Positions 1 to 6,670 of a stretch of 10,213 bases of DNA are shown piece after piece. The translations under genes were made by a program, and so were the position numbers. This DNA is from Rickettsiaceae bacterium (lineage in GTDB: Bacteria > Pseudomonadota > Alphaproteobacteria > Rickettsiales > Rickettsiaceae), in contig JANQTT010000112.1 in NCBI GenBank assembly GCA_030731565.1, positions 1 to 10,213 on the forward strand. The letters run 5' to 3'. The notes beneath the pieces were generated by a model. That model was not told the origin of the DNA, ran no database searches, and was given only the letters and a program-made list of their open reading frames with translations. Within the stretch, counting starts at the first letter, position 1. Each line of letters opens with the position of its first letter.

Positions 1-87
1 TCTTTCAGATGCTGAAATAAATTCAGCATGACTAGTGGGGTTTTAGGATTGTATCTGAGCCATGCAACAAGCCCGGGATGACGCTGT
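1..87. repeat. Diverged, rearranged copy of palindromic intergenic repeat, 3' of frr
   Basis: Bases 1-33 align without gaps to 1527-1559 of the intact copy at 1502-1560, with 27 of 33 identical by my count. They form a hairpin with an 8-bp stem (9-16 with 22-29) and a 5-nt loop. Bases 68-82 are an exact 15-nt match to the reverse complement of the other end of that repeat (1504-1518). The two parts are separated by about 35 nt of unrelated sequence, so this is a composite or degraded element whose left end may lie outside the window. It sits 6 nt beyond the frr stop codon and could fold at the 3' end of the pyrH-frr message. There is no U-run after the stem, so I do not call an intrinsic terminator. 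Confidence 0.7.
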
Positions 88-88
88 A

Positions 89-646
89 TTAGATAGTGAG
101 TATTTCGTTTTCTTTTGATTTAACGTTTTTATCTACTTTGCTGATGAATTCATCGGTTAGTTTTTGGATTTCATCAGAATATGTATGGTGCTCGTCTTTG
201 GAAATTTCATTATTTTTTTCCATTTGTTTAACCTTGTCCATCCCGTCTCTGCGTATATTCCGAAGAGCGATTTTAGTGTTTTCGCCATATTTATGGGCTA
301 TTTTAACAAGTTCCTTTCTTCTGTCTTGGCTTAAAGGAGGTAGGCTCATTCTGATCAATTGCCCATCTGAACTTGGATTAACCCCAAGATTTGCATCGGC
401 AATTGCTTTTTCTACAGTTTTAACCATCGCTTTATCCCAAACTTGTACTGTTATAGTTTTTGCATCAGGGGTCGAAACTGTACCTACCTGAGATATTGGC
501 ATCTTGCTTCCATATACTTCAACAGTAACAGGGTCAAGGAGATGTATCGACGCTCTACCTGTACGCAGTCCGCTAAATTCTCTATCTAGCATGTCAATTG
601 CTTTTGTCATCTTTTCTGACAATTCTTTATTTAAATTTTGGTCCAT
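89..646 (-). CDS. frr: Ribosome recycling factor (RRF)
   Basis: This protein splits post-termination ribosomes together with EF-G and acts in the cytoplasm. Its 185 residues equal the length of E. coli RRF. The two-domain layout is visible: the helical-bundle domain is formed by about residues 1-30 and 105-185, and the beta domain II lies between them. Family signatures present include the GLRTGRAS segment near residues 26-33, and RNIRRDG at 129-135, containing the conserved Arg132. The ATG shares one base with the pyrH stop (TAATG), so translation is probably coupled. A Shine-Dalgarno-like GAGGA (minus strand, 656-652) lies 5 nt before the start and supports it. The gene ends in TAA at 91-89. 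It is intact and ordinary. Confidence 0.98.
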   Translation of the reverse strand: MDQNLNKELSEKMTKAIDMLDREFSGLRTGRASIHLLDPVTVEVYGSKMPISQVGTVSTPDAKTITVQVWDKAMVKTVEKAIADANLGVNPSSDGQLIRMSLPPLSQDRRKELVKIAHKYGENTKIALRNIRRDGMDKVKQMEKNNEISKDEHHTYSDEIQKLTDEFISKVDKNVKSKENEILTI

Positions 647-1365
647 TAGTTTCCTCGTATAATCGTATAATTACCTTGATCATTTAATACTTTGGCAAAG
701 TTGCCTCTTTGTTTTATGGAGAATACTTTAATAGGCAAATCATTCTCCCTTGCTATAGCAATAGCTGCCATATCCATTACTTTTAAATTATCTCTTAATA
801 CGTCTGTATAAGTTATTTCGCTATACCTTTTTGCATCTGGATTTTTATAAGGGTCTTTATCGTATACCCCATCCACCTTAGTACCTTTGAAAATACAATC
901 ACATTTCATTTCAACGGCTCTTAAAACTGCCGCGCTATCGGTTGTAAAGAATGGGTTTCCAATACCAGCTGCAAAAATTACCACACGGCCTTTTTGCATG
1001 TGGCGGATGGCTCTTCTTCTGATGAATGGTTCGGATATACTTGTCATTGGTATTGCTGATTGAACCCTAGTATAGACATCTTGCATTTCAAGAGCGTTTT
1101 GTAGCGCAAGTGCATTAATAACCGTTGCTAGCATTCCCATATAGTCACCAGTTGCACGCTCCATGCCTAGATTTTCGGCATCAATTCCTCTATATATATT
1201 ACCTCCACCCACAACAACGCAAACTTGTACTCCCATTTCACAAACTTCTTTTATGTCTTCAGCAATTGCTTTTAATGTGTTTGGATCATGACCATAAGTT
1301 CGGTCTCCCATAAGAGCTTCACCAGAAACCTTGAATAGAGCCCGTTTGCAATTTGTTTCTAACAT
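646..1365 (-). CDS. pyrH: Uridylate kinase (UMP kinase)
   Basis: It phosphorylates UMP to UDP with ATP in pyrimidine nucleotide synthesis. It belongs to the bacterial amino-acid-kinase-fold family, whose members are typically hexameric and regulated by GTP and UTP. Its 239 residues are normal for the family. Visible motifs are KVSGEAL at 12-18, the glycine-rich GGGNIYRG at 53-60, the D74/MGMLAT segment at 74-81, [16 protein letters not shown] at 131-146 and [11 protein letters not shown] at 162-172. The start at 1365 fits the family N-terminus, although no clear Shine-Dalgarno precedes it. The stop overlaps the frr start by one base. Here pyrH and frr form their own unit, without rpsB-tsf immediately upstream, behind a likely promoter at 1390-1420. 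Confidence 0.98.
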   Translation of the reverse strand: MLETNCKRALFKVSGEALMGDRTYGHDPNTLKAIAEDIKEVCEMGVQVCVVVGGGNIYRGIDAENLGMERATGDYMGMLATVINALALQNALEMQDVYTRVQSAIPMTSISEPFIRRRAIRHMQKGRVVIFAAGIGNPFFTTDSAAVLRAVEMKCDCIFKGTKVDGVYDKDPYKNPDAKRYSEITYTDVLRDNLKVMDMAAIAIARENDLPIKVFSIKQRGNFAKVLNDQGNYTIIRGN

Positions 1366-1389
1366 AAGGTGTGTTCTAGATATTTTTCG

Positions 1390-1420
1390 ATTATGCTAGC
1401 GTACGTATAATAATTGTCAA
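1390..1420 (-). promoter_or_regulatory. Putative sigma-70-type promoter for pyrH-frr
   Basis: Read on the minus strand there is a perfect TTGACA (1420-1415). Downstream of it, CATAAT lies at 1395-1390 (5 of 6 matches to TATAAT, spacer 19 nt), or TAGCAT at 1398-1393 (4 of 6, spacer 16 nt). Both lie 25-30 nt upstream of the pyrH start. The pyrH gene follows the only sizeable intergenic gap in the window, where a promoter is expected. The spacer is not the ideal 17 nt for either -10 choice, and AT-rich DNA gives chance matches, so the -35 box is more convincing than the -10. Confidence 0.5.
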
Positions 1421-1501
1421 GCTTCTTTGTAATTAATAAGCGGTATTGTTAAATAAGTATAGCTATCATAATCACCACCGCGATTATCCTCCAGCTAAAC
1501 A

Positions 1502-1560
1502 CGGTCATCCCGGGCTTGATCCGGGATCTTTTAGATCCTGAAACAAGTTCAGGATGACGG
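1502..1560. repeat. Short palindromic intergenic repeat with several alternative stems
   Basis: This is a 59-nt element between the nitroreductase and pyrH genes. Directly visible pairings are: an outer stem GTCATCC/GGATGAC (1504-1510 with 1552-1558); a left hairpin ATCCCGG/CCGGGAT (1507-1513 with 1521-1527, 7-nt loop); a central hairpin GGATCT/AGATCC (1524-1529 with 1533-1538, 3-nt loop); and a right hairpin ATCCTGAA/TTCAGGAT (1535-1542 with 1548-1555, 5-nt loop). It can therefore fold either as two side hairpins or as an outer stem plus a central hairpin. Its left half is much more GC-rich than its surroundings. GTCATCCCGGG-type intergenic palindromes are familiar from alphaproteobacterial genomes including Rickettsiales. 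A related degraded copy lies at 1-87. It may terminate or stabilise the upstream transcript; no flanking U-run is present. Confidence 0.85.
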
Positions 1561-1594
1561 TTCTATACCTTATAAAAATCTTACGATAAAGTAT

Positions 1595-2167
1595 CTAAAC
1601 AACCTTACAGACTTTATCAAATTCCCATCTAGGTAGTCTTGAATGTGCATTAGCGCCATCGGCATAGCCCAAATTACAAATAAAATTAATTTTGAAATTT
1701 GTATTTGTAAAGAATTCCTTCTCGATTGCTTCTTTGTTAAATCCAGACATAGGGCCGCAATCCAGGCCAGCTCCTCTAGCTGCAAGCATAAAATAAGCAG
1801 CTTGTAGGGTTGAGTTTCTGATAGCTGTATCTAATGCAACTTCTTTGTAGGAAGCAAAATATTTAATTAAATCTGGTGCAACCGGATTAACTTCTTCCAT
1901 ATCTTCATAAAATTTTTCGTCATATGCAAAAAGTGCTGTTACTGGAGCGGATTTAGTCTTTTCAATATTGCCTTCCATCAGGCATTTATAAAGTTCGTTT
2001 CTCTCTGCTTGGCTTTGCACAAAAACAACCCTTAAAGGAGAGGAGTTACCTGATGTTGGGCCTAATTTGGCTAAGTCATGAATTCTAATTAATAACTCCT
2101 TGTCTACAGGACGGCTTAAAAATTTACTGCAAGTTCTGTCATGAAAAATCTCTTCAATATTACGCAT
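1595..2167 (-). CDS. RutE/HadB-type nitroreductase family oxidoreductase
   Basis: This is a 190-residue flavin-dependent oxidoreductase of the nitroreductase superfamily, expected to bind FMN and use NAD(P)H as a soluble dimer. The closest pattern I recognise is the RutE group (malonic semialdehyde reductase in E. coli). Shared features are GPTSGNSSP at 36-44, APVTA near 74-78, the RNSTLQAAY segment at 117-125, GPMSGF at 138-143, and LGYAD followed by RLPR near the C-terminus. The true substrate cannot be read from the sequence, and no other rut pyrimidine-degradation gene is present, so I give no symbol. The ATG at 2167 is preceded by AAAGG with 6-nt spacing. It lies 11 nt after the DUF2125-like gene and probably ends that operon. 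An intergenic palindrome follows its stop. Confidence 0.88.
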   Translation of the reverse strand: MRNIEEIFHDRTCSKFLSRPVDKELLIRIHDLAKLGPTSGNSSPLRVVFVQSQAERNELYKCLMEGNIEKTKSAPVTALFAYDEKFYEDMEEVNPVAPDLIKYFASYKEVALDTAIRNSTLQAAYFMLAARGAGLDCGPMSGFNKEAIEKEFFTNTNFKINFICNLGYADGANAHSRLPRWEFDKVCKVV

Positions 2168-2178
2168 ACCTTACCTTT

Positions 2179-3195
2179 TTATTTGTCTAAACTTAATTCA
2201 AGTAAATTTAAATTACCAACTAATATTCTTTTATCAGAAAAATTAATTTCAAGTTTTGCATCGTCATTATTTGAAGCCACCTTATTTAGCGAAGGAATTA
2301 CTGATTTTGCTATTATCTTCTTAATATGTGACCTTGAAATCATAAAATCTTCAGGGAATAAAAAGTCCACCACATCTCTATACTGCGCCATAGAAACTTT
2401 TATATTTCCGTCAGGAAAACTACTTCGCGATAATTTAAGAGAACCTAATATATCCAGGGAAGAATTATCAAACCTAAACAAAAATTTATTAATGCTGAGT
2501 TTATGGTCAAAAATTTCTGAGGTTTTTTGGGCAAAATCGTTGCTATTTTTTACAAAATAGTCGAGGTCACATAGTAAATGTGCTTTATTGATTTTAAAAT
2601 GTCCCAGATCGGACTCATAGTCGCTAGCTACTCTTATGCTGTATTGGGCAATACCACTTAATTGGTCTTGTAATAATTTTATTCCGGAATTATTGACATA
2701 AAAAAGCTCTTTATCCTCATGAACTGCTTTCATAGTAGGAATCTTCAGATCAATAGATTGAATATGGTGCCCGCTCCATTTTGTGTTACCTAATATTTTG
2801 TATAAAGAATCTACAAAACTGATTTTTGCAACAATAATATCATCGCTTAATAGAGAATAATTGTAGAAATTATCGGCTTTATTCAAATTATATTCTAATT
2901 TTTTTGGTAGGATAACACGGGATGAACTCAAGTCATAATCAAAATAGAACTCAGCTTTTTCTGCGAATAATTCTACTGCATATGATTGACTTATTAGCGT
3001 AATCTTAGGTTTTTTTATAGATACCTTCCAATTAAATGGGAAACCACCGATGCTAGAGTCTTTATAAGAAAAATTAATATTACTATCAACCGAAGAATTT
3101 AGTGATACCAAGAGCTTATTTTTTATATAATAGGCCCCCGCTAGCCATACTATAATAGCTAGCGTAATAATACAAAAAAGGCTCTTCCGAATCAC
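2179..3195 (-). CDS. DUF2125-like membrane-anchored protein of unknown function
   Basis: The 338-residue protein has a short positively charged N-terminus (MIRK), then a single hydrophobic segment at about residues 5-23. It is probably a signal anchor, with the remainder exported to the periplasm. Right after the anchor comes SSIGGFPFNW (47-56); a GGFPF motif in this place is characteristic of the alphaproteobacterial DUF2125 family, so I assign it there. The rest alternates beta-strand-like stretches with no catalytic motif I can recognise. The start is GTG at 3195: an in-frame TAA lies three codons upstream, and GTG puts the anchor at the N-terminus. No convincing Shine-Dalgarno is visible. 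It lies 13 nt after fdx and 11 nt before the nitroreductase gene, so it is likely co-transcribed. Function unknown. Confidence 0.75.
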   Translation of the reverse strand: MIRKSLFCIITLAIIVWLAGAYYIKNKLLVSLNSSVDSNINFSYKDSSIGGFPFNWKVSIKKPKITLISQSYAVELFAEKAEFYFDYDLSSSRVILPKKLEYNLNKADNFYNYSLLSDDIIVAKISFVDSLYKILGNTKWSGHHIQSIDLKIPTMKAVHEDKELFYVNNSGIKLLQDQLSGIAQYSIRVASDYESDLGHFKINKAHLLCDLDYFVKNSNDFAQKTSEIFDHKLSINKFLFRFDNSSLDILGSLKLSRSSFPDGNIKVSMAQYRDVVDFLFPEDFMISRSHIKKIIAKSVIPSLNKVASNNDDAKLEINFSDKRILVGNLNLLELSLDK

Positions 3196-3198
3196 AGC

Positions 3199-3218
3199 AA
3201 ATTATAAATTATAAATTA
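3199..3218. repeat. Heptanucleotide tandem repeat (AAATTAT, about 2.9 copies)
   Basis: Two perfect AAATTAT units (3199-3205 and 3206-3212) are followed by six matching bases (3213-3218). The tract spans the last two fdx codons, the fdx stop at 3209-3211, and most of the 13-nt spacer before the DUF2125-like GTG start. A change in copy number would alter the end of fdx or the spacing to the next gene. In AT-rich DNA such a tract may simply be chance. Confidence 0.6.
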
Positions 3219-3547
3219 ATATTCCTTGTAGCTGATGGTAGCTTAATTCTCATACCATCAAGCTCTTTTGTCAGAATTATTTGACATCCTAATCTTGAAG
3301 TATGGGTAAGCCCAAAAGCCAAGTCAAGCATATCTTCTTCTGCTTCTTCTGGTTCGTCTAACATGTTGTATATTTTTTCCTCTAATACCACATGGCAAGT
3401 AGCGCAAGCAAGCGAGCCTTCACATGCTCCTTCAAGGTCAATATCATTTTCATGTGCTACTTCCAAAATAGAGAGTCCTACTAGAGCCTCTACTTCTATT
3501 TCTCGATCACCTTCTATAAAGATAACTTTAATTTTTTCTGCTGCCAT
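3209..3547 (-). CDS. fdx: ISC-type 2Fe-2S ferredoxin
   Basis: This small electron carrier works in ISC iron-sulfur cluster assembly, where the ferredoxin supplies electrons for cluster formation on IscU. It has 112 residues with the vertebrate-type/adrenodoxin-like cysteine pattern: Cys42, Cys48, Cys51 and Cys88 (C-x5-C-x2-C-x36-C), the same arrangement as E. coli Fdx. The [14 protein letters not shown] segment at 39-52 is the cluster-binding loop. An acidic stretch ([10 protein letters not shown], 64-73) matches the partner-binding helix of this family. The ATG at 3547 lies 11 nt after the hscA stop, with only a weak AAG-type ribosome site. The order hscB-hscA-fdx is the conserved ISC order and confirms the assignment. 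Confidence 0.96.
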   Translation of the reverse strand: MAAEKIKVIFIEGDREIEVEALVGLSILEVAHENDIDLEGACEGSLACATCHVVLEEKIYNMLDEPEEAEEDMLDLAFGLTHTSRLGCQIILTKELDGMRIKLPSATRNINL

Positions 3548-3558
3548 TTTAGTAATTC

Positions 3559-5370
3559 TTATTTATCAAATTTAATTTCATTAATATATTTATTCTTTAA
3601 AAATAAGTCAGCTCCCTTATCCAGATGTTTTTGAATAAAATTAGCTGCAAGCTGGTTAAGATTATCTGCCTTTAAAAGAATTATATCACGATTATCTGAA
3701 TTTATTACTTTTTGTAAAGAGTTTATTGCTTTCTTCATTTCGTCGTGTTCTAAATCGCTTAATAATTCTGGGGTTTCATCTAAGGCAGATTTAATACCTT
3801 TAATTAGAGTCCTAGCTGCTTCTTGAGATTCAACTAATAACCTAGTTGAATGATCGTCAGCTGCGTTTTTATATGCTACTTCTAATATATCATTGATGCG
3901 TTTTTCATCTAAACCATGGCTTGGTTTTATTTCTATATTATGAGATTTTCCAGTATCAGCATCAACTGCATTAATCGATAATATACCGTCTGCATCCAAC
4001 GAAAAAGTTACTTGGATTCTTGCTTTACCTGCTTTTGATGGCTTAATACCTGTCAATTCAAAATGAGCTAGGGAGCGACAATCTTTTACCATTTCACGTT
4101 CGCCTTGAACTACGTGGAACTTCATACCAGTCTGGTTATCGGTATGAGTTGTGTATTCTTTAGTGACAGAAAATGGAATTGGAGTATTACGCATTATAAT
4201 TTTTTCAGCAATTCCACCGTATAATTCTAAACCAACAGATAATGGCAATACATCAATAAGCAAAGAATTAGATTTCGCCGTCAAATTTTCTGCTTGCATT
4301 GCAGCGCCAAGCGCTACTATTTTATCTGGATCAATGTCATTATAAATTCGTACTCCAAATACATCTTTTAATTTATCGGAAATTTGTGAAATCCTTGTTG
4401 AACCACCCACTAAAATAATCCCATCAAGTTCAACCTCTTCAGCTTCGCTTAAAACTTCTCTAGCAATTTTAATTGTTTTGTCGATTAATGGCTCTATAAT
4501 TTTTTCATAATCTTTTTTGGTAATAGTGACTTCTGAAACTTCAATATATTCCTTAACTTCATTTTTTATAGAAAACTTTTCTTTAATTTTTTTAGCAACC
4601 TGAATTAATGTAGCAGATATTTCTTTTCCTAGTTCCTGAGCAATATATTCAGCGATCGCGTAGTCAATATCATCACCCCCAAGCATATTGTCGCCGCCTG
4701 TTGCGACTACTTGCAGCACTCCCTCCTGCATATTTAAAATTGATACATCAAAAGTACCGCCCCCAAGATCATAGACTAAATAGGACCCTTTAGTTGATTT
4801 GCTCAGCCCATAGGCATATGCAGCAGCAGTCGGTTCGGAAATAAGCCTGATTACATTAAGTCCAGCAAGTTTTGCCGCCAAAAGGACCTGTCCTCTTGCT
4901 TCATCATCAAAATAAGCCGGCACTGATACTACGGCCTTTTCAAGGCTAACTCCTAGCGCTATTTGTGCCTGCGTTTTTAAGTATCTGAAAATTTCAGAAG
5001 CAATTTCTGGCAAAGTTTTGCTAGTATTTAAAAATTCTACTTTTGGGATGTCATTATCGTTATAAATAATTGAACTTAAACTCAATAGGCTTTGATTGGA
5101 CTTAATTTCAAGATATGATTTTGCTAGTAACCTTTTAATTGACCTAATGTAATGCTTGCAAGCGGCCGCTTCTGCTCCGATTATAACCTTATCTGAACCA
5201 AAACCAATTATTGATGGCACAAGCTCAGAACTGTCTTGCATTTTAATTATTTGAGCCTGATAATTTTTTGAAATTGCAATTAATGAGTTTGTAGTACCAA
5301 AATCTATACCAACTACTCTTTCATTTTCTGCTTCCCTTGTGCCTGGTTCAGAGATCCCTACTATTTGCAT
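3559..5370 (-). CDS. hscA: Hsp70-class chaperone HscA (ISC system)
   Basis: This is a specialised Hsp70 that, with its J-protein HscB, uses ATP to promote transfer of Fe-S clusters from IscU. Its 603 residues are close to the E. coli length. The N-terminal ISEPG segment (6-10) is typical of HscA rather than DnaK. ATPase signatures are GIDFGTTNS at 21-29, [10 protein letters not shown] at 201-210 and VGGSTRIS at 321-328. The interdomain linker with LIDVLPLS is at 371-378. The substrate-binding beta domain runs to about residue 485, followed by a helical lid. The start at 5370 overlaps the end of hscB by 23 nt in another frame, so translation is probably coupled; the upstream ribosome site is weak. 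It is intact, with no missing ATPase residue that I can see. Confidence 0.97.
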   Translation of the reverse strand: MQIVGISEPGTREAENERVVGIDFGTTNSLIAISKNYQAQIIKMQDSSELVPSIIGFGSDKVIIGAEAAACKHYIRSIKRLLAKSYLEIKSNQSLLSLSSIIYNDNDIPKVEFLNTSKTLPEIASEIFRYLKTQAQIALGVSLEKAVVSVPAYFDDEARGQVLLAAKLAGLNVIRLISEPTAAAYAYGLSKSTKGSYLVYDLGGGTFDVSILNMQEGVLQVVATGGDNMLGGDDIDYAIAEYIAQELGKEISATLIQVAKKIKEKFSIKNEVKEYIEVSEVTITKKDYEKIIEPLIDKTIKIAREVLSEAEEVELDGIILVGGSTRISQISDKLKDVFGVRIYNDIDPDKIVALGAAMQAENLTAKSNSLLIDVLPLSVGLELYGGIAEKIIMRNTPIPFSVTKEYTTHTDNQTGMKFHVVQGEREMVKDCRSLAHFELTGIKPSKAGKARIQVTFSLDADGILSINAVDADTGKSHNIEIKPSHGLDEKRINDILEVAYKNAADDHSTRLLVESQEAARTLIKGIKSALDETPELLSDLEHDEMKKAINSLQKVINSDNRDIILLKADNLNQLAANFIQKHLDKGADLFLKNKYINEIKFDK

Positions 5371-5863
5371 GTTTTACTTTTAATTCTATATTCCTGACTA
5401 AATTAGTAAGATACTTCAGCCGAACGGTAAGATCAAGTGCTTTTGCAATATTATTTTTATCAAAATAAATTCCTAATTCCCTAACCATTGTATCTTTTTC
5501 TTGTAATTTTAGGTTCATTATTTTCTGCAGTGTATGAAGATCTTCAGTAGCTTCAATCACCTCATGTATTTCCATAATTTCTTCGAGTTCATCGGTGCTA
5601 ATTGCCTCTCGTAGGGTATGGTCATTAAGCTCAGCGCCTGCTAGTTTAAGCATATATTCAGCACGCAGGTAGTCGTCTTTTAGAATCTTCTGGGCTTCGT
5701 TGAGTTTCATCGATTTTTCAAGAAATTCTCGCCTCTGTTTTTCATTTACAGCTTTATCTGGGTGAAACTTAATTTGCATTTCTAGATACTTATTTTTAAG
5801 CTGCGTTTTATCAACAGCATATTTTTCCGGCAAATCTAATAATTGAAAATAACGTTCTAACAT
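5348..5863 (-). CDS. hscB: J-domain co-chaperone HscB
   Basis: HscB delivers the scaffold IscU to HscA and stimulates the HscA ATPase. Its 171 residues equal E. coli HscB. The N-terminal J domain (about 1-75) carries the essential HPD motif at 34-36, on the loop after the basic helix II. The C-terminal part (about 85-171) is the helical IscU-binding domain. The start is ATG at 5863. Upstream, GGGGGTG (minus strand, 5880-5874) could pair with the 16S rRNA tail over 7 bp if one G-U pair is allowed; the 10-nt spacing is slightly long. It begins 36 nt after trmJ, and its TGA stop lies inside hscA. No iscS, iscU or iscA is present here. Confidence 0.96.
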   Translation of the reverse strand: MLERYFQLLDLPEKYAVDKTQLKNKYLEMQIKFHPDKAVNEKQRREFLEKSMKLNEAQKILKDDYLRAEYMLKLAGAELNDHTLREAISTDELEEIMEIHEVIEATEDLHTLQKIMNLKLQEKDTMVRELGIYFDKNNIAKALDLTVRLKYLTNLVRNIELKVKHANSRDL

Positions 5864-5899
5864 ATAGTAAAAGCACCCCCATTAGCGTATATTTCTAGA

Positions 5900-6628
5900 T
5901 TATCTATTTTTTGTCAAATTAGTAAGAATGCCTCGCAATGTTTGTACCTCTGGTTTCGAAAGACGGTCTATTCTATTAAATAAATTGCGAATTTTCATCT
6001 GCATATGCGCTTTTTTATCTTTTGTCCTAAAAAAAGCATTTTGCTCTAATGCATCGAACAGGTGGTTAAAAAAATATTCTAAATCTCCGTGAGTAGCAAG
6101 TTCATTTATATTGCTTAAACCAGCCCGGTTCTGCTTTATGCTTTGAAACAATTCATAACCAATAACCGCAACAGCGTGTGCAATATTTAGTGAACTAAAA
6201 TTTACATCCGTATCGATTGTAACTATTTTATTTGCATAAGAAAGTTCTTTGTTATTCAAGCCAGAACTTTCTCTGCCAAACATAATGCCCACATGTTTAT
6301 AACCAGTAATTTCCTTAGCCAAATCACGAGAAAGGACATAATTTTTATTTATATCCCTTGGAGCGGCGCTTGCAGCATAAACGTATTCCAAATTTTCTAA
6401 AGAATCAGGTACCGAGCTATATACCTTTGCCTTTTCTATGATTTCTAATGCGCCAACAGACATGTTTTTAGCTTTTTCGTTAGGCCAACCGTCTCTTGGG
6501 CTAACAATACGCAAATCAGTAATAGAAAAATTCTTCATCGCTCTTGCAGCCGCTCCAATATTTTCACCCATTTGAGGTTCAACTAGGATGATTGAAATAG
6601 TGTTTAATGAAAAAAGGTTTGCGCTCAT
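5900..6628 (-). CDS. trmJ: TrmJ-type SPOUT RNA 2'-O-methyltransferase
   Basis: It is predicted to methylate the ribose 2'-hydroxyl of nucleotide 32 in the anticodon loop of some tRNAs, using S-adenosylmethionine. Its 242 residues match E. coli TrmJ in length. The three SPOUT motifs occur in order: PQMGENIGAAARAMKNF at 18-34 (conserved Asn23 and Arg29), GIMFGRESSGLNNKEL at 114-129, and FSSLNIAHAVAVIGYE at 144-159. Motifs 2 and 3 form the knotted cofactor site. The C-terminal region (about 170-242) matches the extra helical domain of the TrmJ branch, which argues against TrmL. The ATG at 6628 fits the family start, but I see no good ribosome site. It lies 42 nt after birA. Substrate specificity is inferred from family only. 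Confidence 0.92.
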   Translation of the reverse strand: MSANLFSLNTISIILVEPQMGENIGAAARAMKNFSITDLRIVSPRDGWPNEKAKNMSVGALEIIEKAKVYSSVPDSLENLEYVYAASAAPRDINKNYVLSRDLAKEITGYKHVGIMFGRESSGLNNKELSYANKIVTIDTDVNFSSLNIAHAVAVIGYELFQSIKQNRAGLSNINELATHGDLEYFFNHLFDALEQNAFFRTKDKKAHMQMKIRNLFNRIDRLSKPEVQTLRGILTNLTKNR

Positions 6629-6670
6629 GGTATATATGTAGCCTAGTGGTTAAAATGAATAATTATATTA

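Noticed and set aside
96..491. 131-codon open frame on the plus strand opposite frr
   Set aside because: It lies wholly inside a well-supported gene on the other strand, and its Ser/Leu/Ile-rich translation is the usual antisense shadow of an AT-rich coding region.
1414..1492. Open frame of about 26 codons on the minus strand (ending near 1414) with a plausible-looking peptide LEDNRGGDYDSYTYLTIP
   Set aside because: A TAG lies directly upstream and there is no usable start codon; it could be a relic but is too short to support.
1540..1594. Intrinsic terminator after the nitroreductase gene
   Set aside because: The palindrome gives good stems, but no U-run follows any of them in the direction of transcription; it is recorded only as a repeat.
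2141..2560. 139-codon open frame on the plus strand opposite the end of the DUF2125-like gene
   Set aside because: It is antisense to a gene with a recognisable anchor and GGFPF motif, and it has no recognisable domain or ribosome site.
6639..6652. tRNA D-arm-like stretch TAGCCTAGTGGTTA on the plus strand between birA and trmJ
   Set aside because: The D-stem half GCCT has no complementary AGGC at the right distance, and there is no anticodon arm or T arm in the 42-nt gap, so it is a chance match.
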